64,000 nucleotides of DNA from a virus. Shown here one piece after another: positions 63,289 through 64,000 of this stretch (positions are counted from its first letter, which is position 1; each line of letters opens with the position of its first letter). Under the pieces are notes generated by a model. That model worked only from the letters and a program-made list of their open reading frames with translations, was not told the origin of the DNA and did no database searches. The stretch is from the IMG/VR virus record IMGVR_UViG_3300025418_000694, positions 31,818-95,817 of that record, one strand, 5' to 3'. Both the position numbers and the translations under genes were made by a program.

Positions 63289-63704
63289 TATTTACTCACC
63301 TCTGTTTTTGTAAAAGAATCCCAAAACTTAGTATCTTCGTTCCACCTATAGCCAGTAGTTTGTGTTGGCGTAGGGCGGTCTATAGGGGCTTCCCATAGGC
63401 ATGTATCTTCGTCTATAACCCAAGATGGGTATGGGCTAGGAGGAATAAAAGCATCACGTTCGCTATCGTAAGTATGTCCAATACAGGCATAATTTTTACG
63501 TAAAGCAACACCATTATCAGGCTGACCATCTGCTCCATAATGAACACCCCCACGAGTGTTATATGAAGTCTGCTTCCAGTTACCTTCAAAACCTATAGAA
63601 TGAAGAAAAGCAATACCAGTAGCCTCATCAGGAACTTCGTTATTGTGTACAACGTTTATTTCTGTAACAATATTGTTTTCATCAAGTTTAGCAAAATGAG
63701 CCAT
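63288..63704 (-). CDS. fibre-partner protein, copy 1 (138 aa)
   Basis: The product MAHFAKLDENNIVTEINVVHNNEVPDE...RKNYACIGHTYDSERDAFIPPSPYPSWVIDEDTCLWEAP is closely related to the 128-aa protein at 61442-61828. It follows the right-most fibre gene with a TAATG overlap. The pair fibre plus partner therefore occurs twice in tandem. Confidence 0.8.
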   Translation of the reverse strand: MAHFAKLDENNIVTEINVVHNNEVPDEATGIAFLHSIGFEGNWKQTSYNTRGGVHYGADGQPDNGVALRKNYACIGHTYDSERDAFIPPSPYPSWVIDEDTCLWEAPIDRPTPTQTTGYRWNEDTKFWDSFTKTEVSK

Positions 63705-64000
63705 TAGAAAGTTATGCTCCCATTTCCAGTAAAGGTATAAATTCTATTACCGTTAAGATTTTGAACTGTTGGTGAACCTGATGTTGAAGATGCAAGAGCA
63801 TAAGTGTTTGAGTAGTAAATAACAGCAATACCTCCACCACCGTTACCTCCATTACCTCCAGCGCAACTACCGCCACACCAACCACCGCCACCACCACCAC
63901 TACCATACGAAGTTGCATTACCGCCTTGAACAGCAGAGGAATTTTGTGGGCCACCATTACCGCCACCACCAGTTCCACCATTACCACCACCACCGCCACC
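63704..64000 (-). CDS. C-terminal part of a second Gly-rich tail fibre
   Basis: The gene runs off the right edge. The readable frame is Gly-rich (GGGGWCGGSCAGGNGGNGGGG), then IAVIYYSNTYALASSTSG, and ends NRIYTFTGNGSITF with TAA at 63704-63706. This tail matches the end of the 486-aa fibre (YTFTAGTGTVTF). Another minus-strand frame here is long but consists of Val repeats caused by the GGT codons, and is not a gene. Confidence 0.8.
   Translation of the reverse strand, partial: GGGGGGNGGTGGGGNGGPQNSSAVQGGNATSYGSGGGGGGWCGGSCAGGNGGNGGGGIAVIYYSNTYALASSTSGSPTVQNLNGNRIYTFTGNGSITF

Noticed and set aside
63712-63999. Long Val-rich frame in the right-edge fibre region
   Set aside because: It is the shadow of Gly codons (GGT/GGC) in the true Gly-rich fibre frame that ends at 63704.

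Overview
The window looks like about 64 kb of a large, contractile-tailed (myovirus-type) bacteriophage of an actinobacterium. Supporting signs are a WhiB protein, an ECF sigma factor of the SigR/SigH kind with matching GGAAT-N18-GTT promoters, a B12-dependent class II ribonucleotide reductase, and an MSMEG_6728-like protein. Base composition by eye is in the low-to-mid 40s percent GC (not computed). That would fit a low-GC actinobacterium such as freshwater lineages; the host is an inference. Capsid, portal and terminase genes are not visible and should lie outside the window. I recognised no canonical tRNA, CRISPR array, integrase or insertion sequence.

Layout. (1) 1-3558, minus strand: small, often Lys-rich or Cys-rich genes with 1-8 nt stop/start overlaps, including an HNH nuclease, a DUF6321-like protein and a ParB-like protein, with one lone plus-strand gene at 2561-2737. 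(2) 3680-16200, plus strand: a block of about 33 mostly unknown genes that begins with an ECF sigma factor (3800-4294) and includes a MoxR-type AAA+ ATPase with a VWA/metallopeptidase-like partner (8395-11734). Eight promoters of the form GGAAT-N18-GTT lie directly upstream of genes in this block. The five stand-alone ones also have 11-bp tandem repeat arrays upstream and a hairpin in the 5' leader. Unexplained inverted repeats and candidate structured RNAs sit between the operons. (3) A bidirectional terminator at 16313-16341 ends the block. (4) 16348-44396, minus strand: nucleotide metabolism, DNA replication and recombination, and accessory genes. These include RNR, a TIM-barrel/TGT-like protein, a nucleotidyltransferase, a phosphoesterase, Hsp20, SpoVS, FmdB, an HslV-like peptidase, RuvC-like and Hjc-like nucleases, a Cas4-like nuclease, WhiB, RecA, PolA, an SSB-like protein, a SNF2 helicase, dNMP kinase, primase, DnaB and a DnaC-like loader. 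(5) 44432-64000, minus strand: virion genes. In transcription order from the right these are Gly-rich fibres with partner proteins, small structural proteins, tail terminator, sheath, tube, assembly chaperone, tape measure with lysozyme domain, LysM protein, hub, spike, gp25, baseplate J and a gpI-like/fibronectin tail protein.

How it fits together. The minus-strand early/middle block supplies a nearly self-contained replisome and dNTP supply, and the right block builds the tail. The plus-strand block appears to be a separate regulon controlled by the phage's own ECF sigma, which also has this promoter in front of its own gene. It is the best candidate here for an undescribed system, because nearly all its products are unknown and its regulatory modules are unusually repetitive and consistent.
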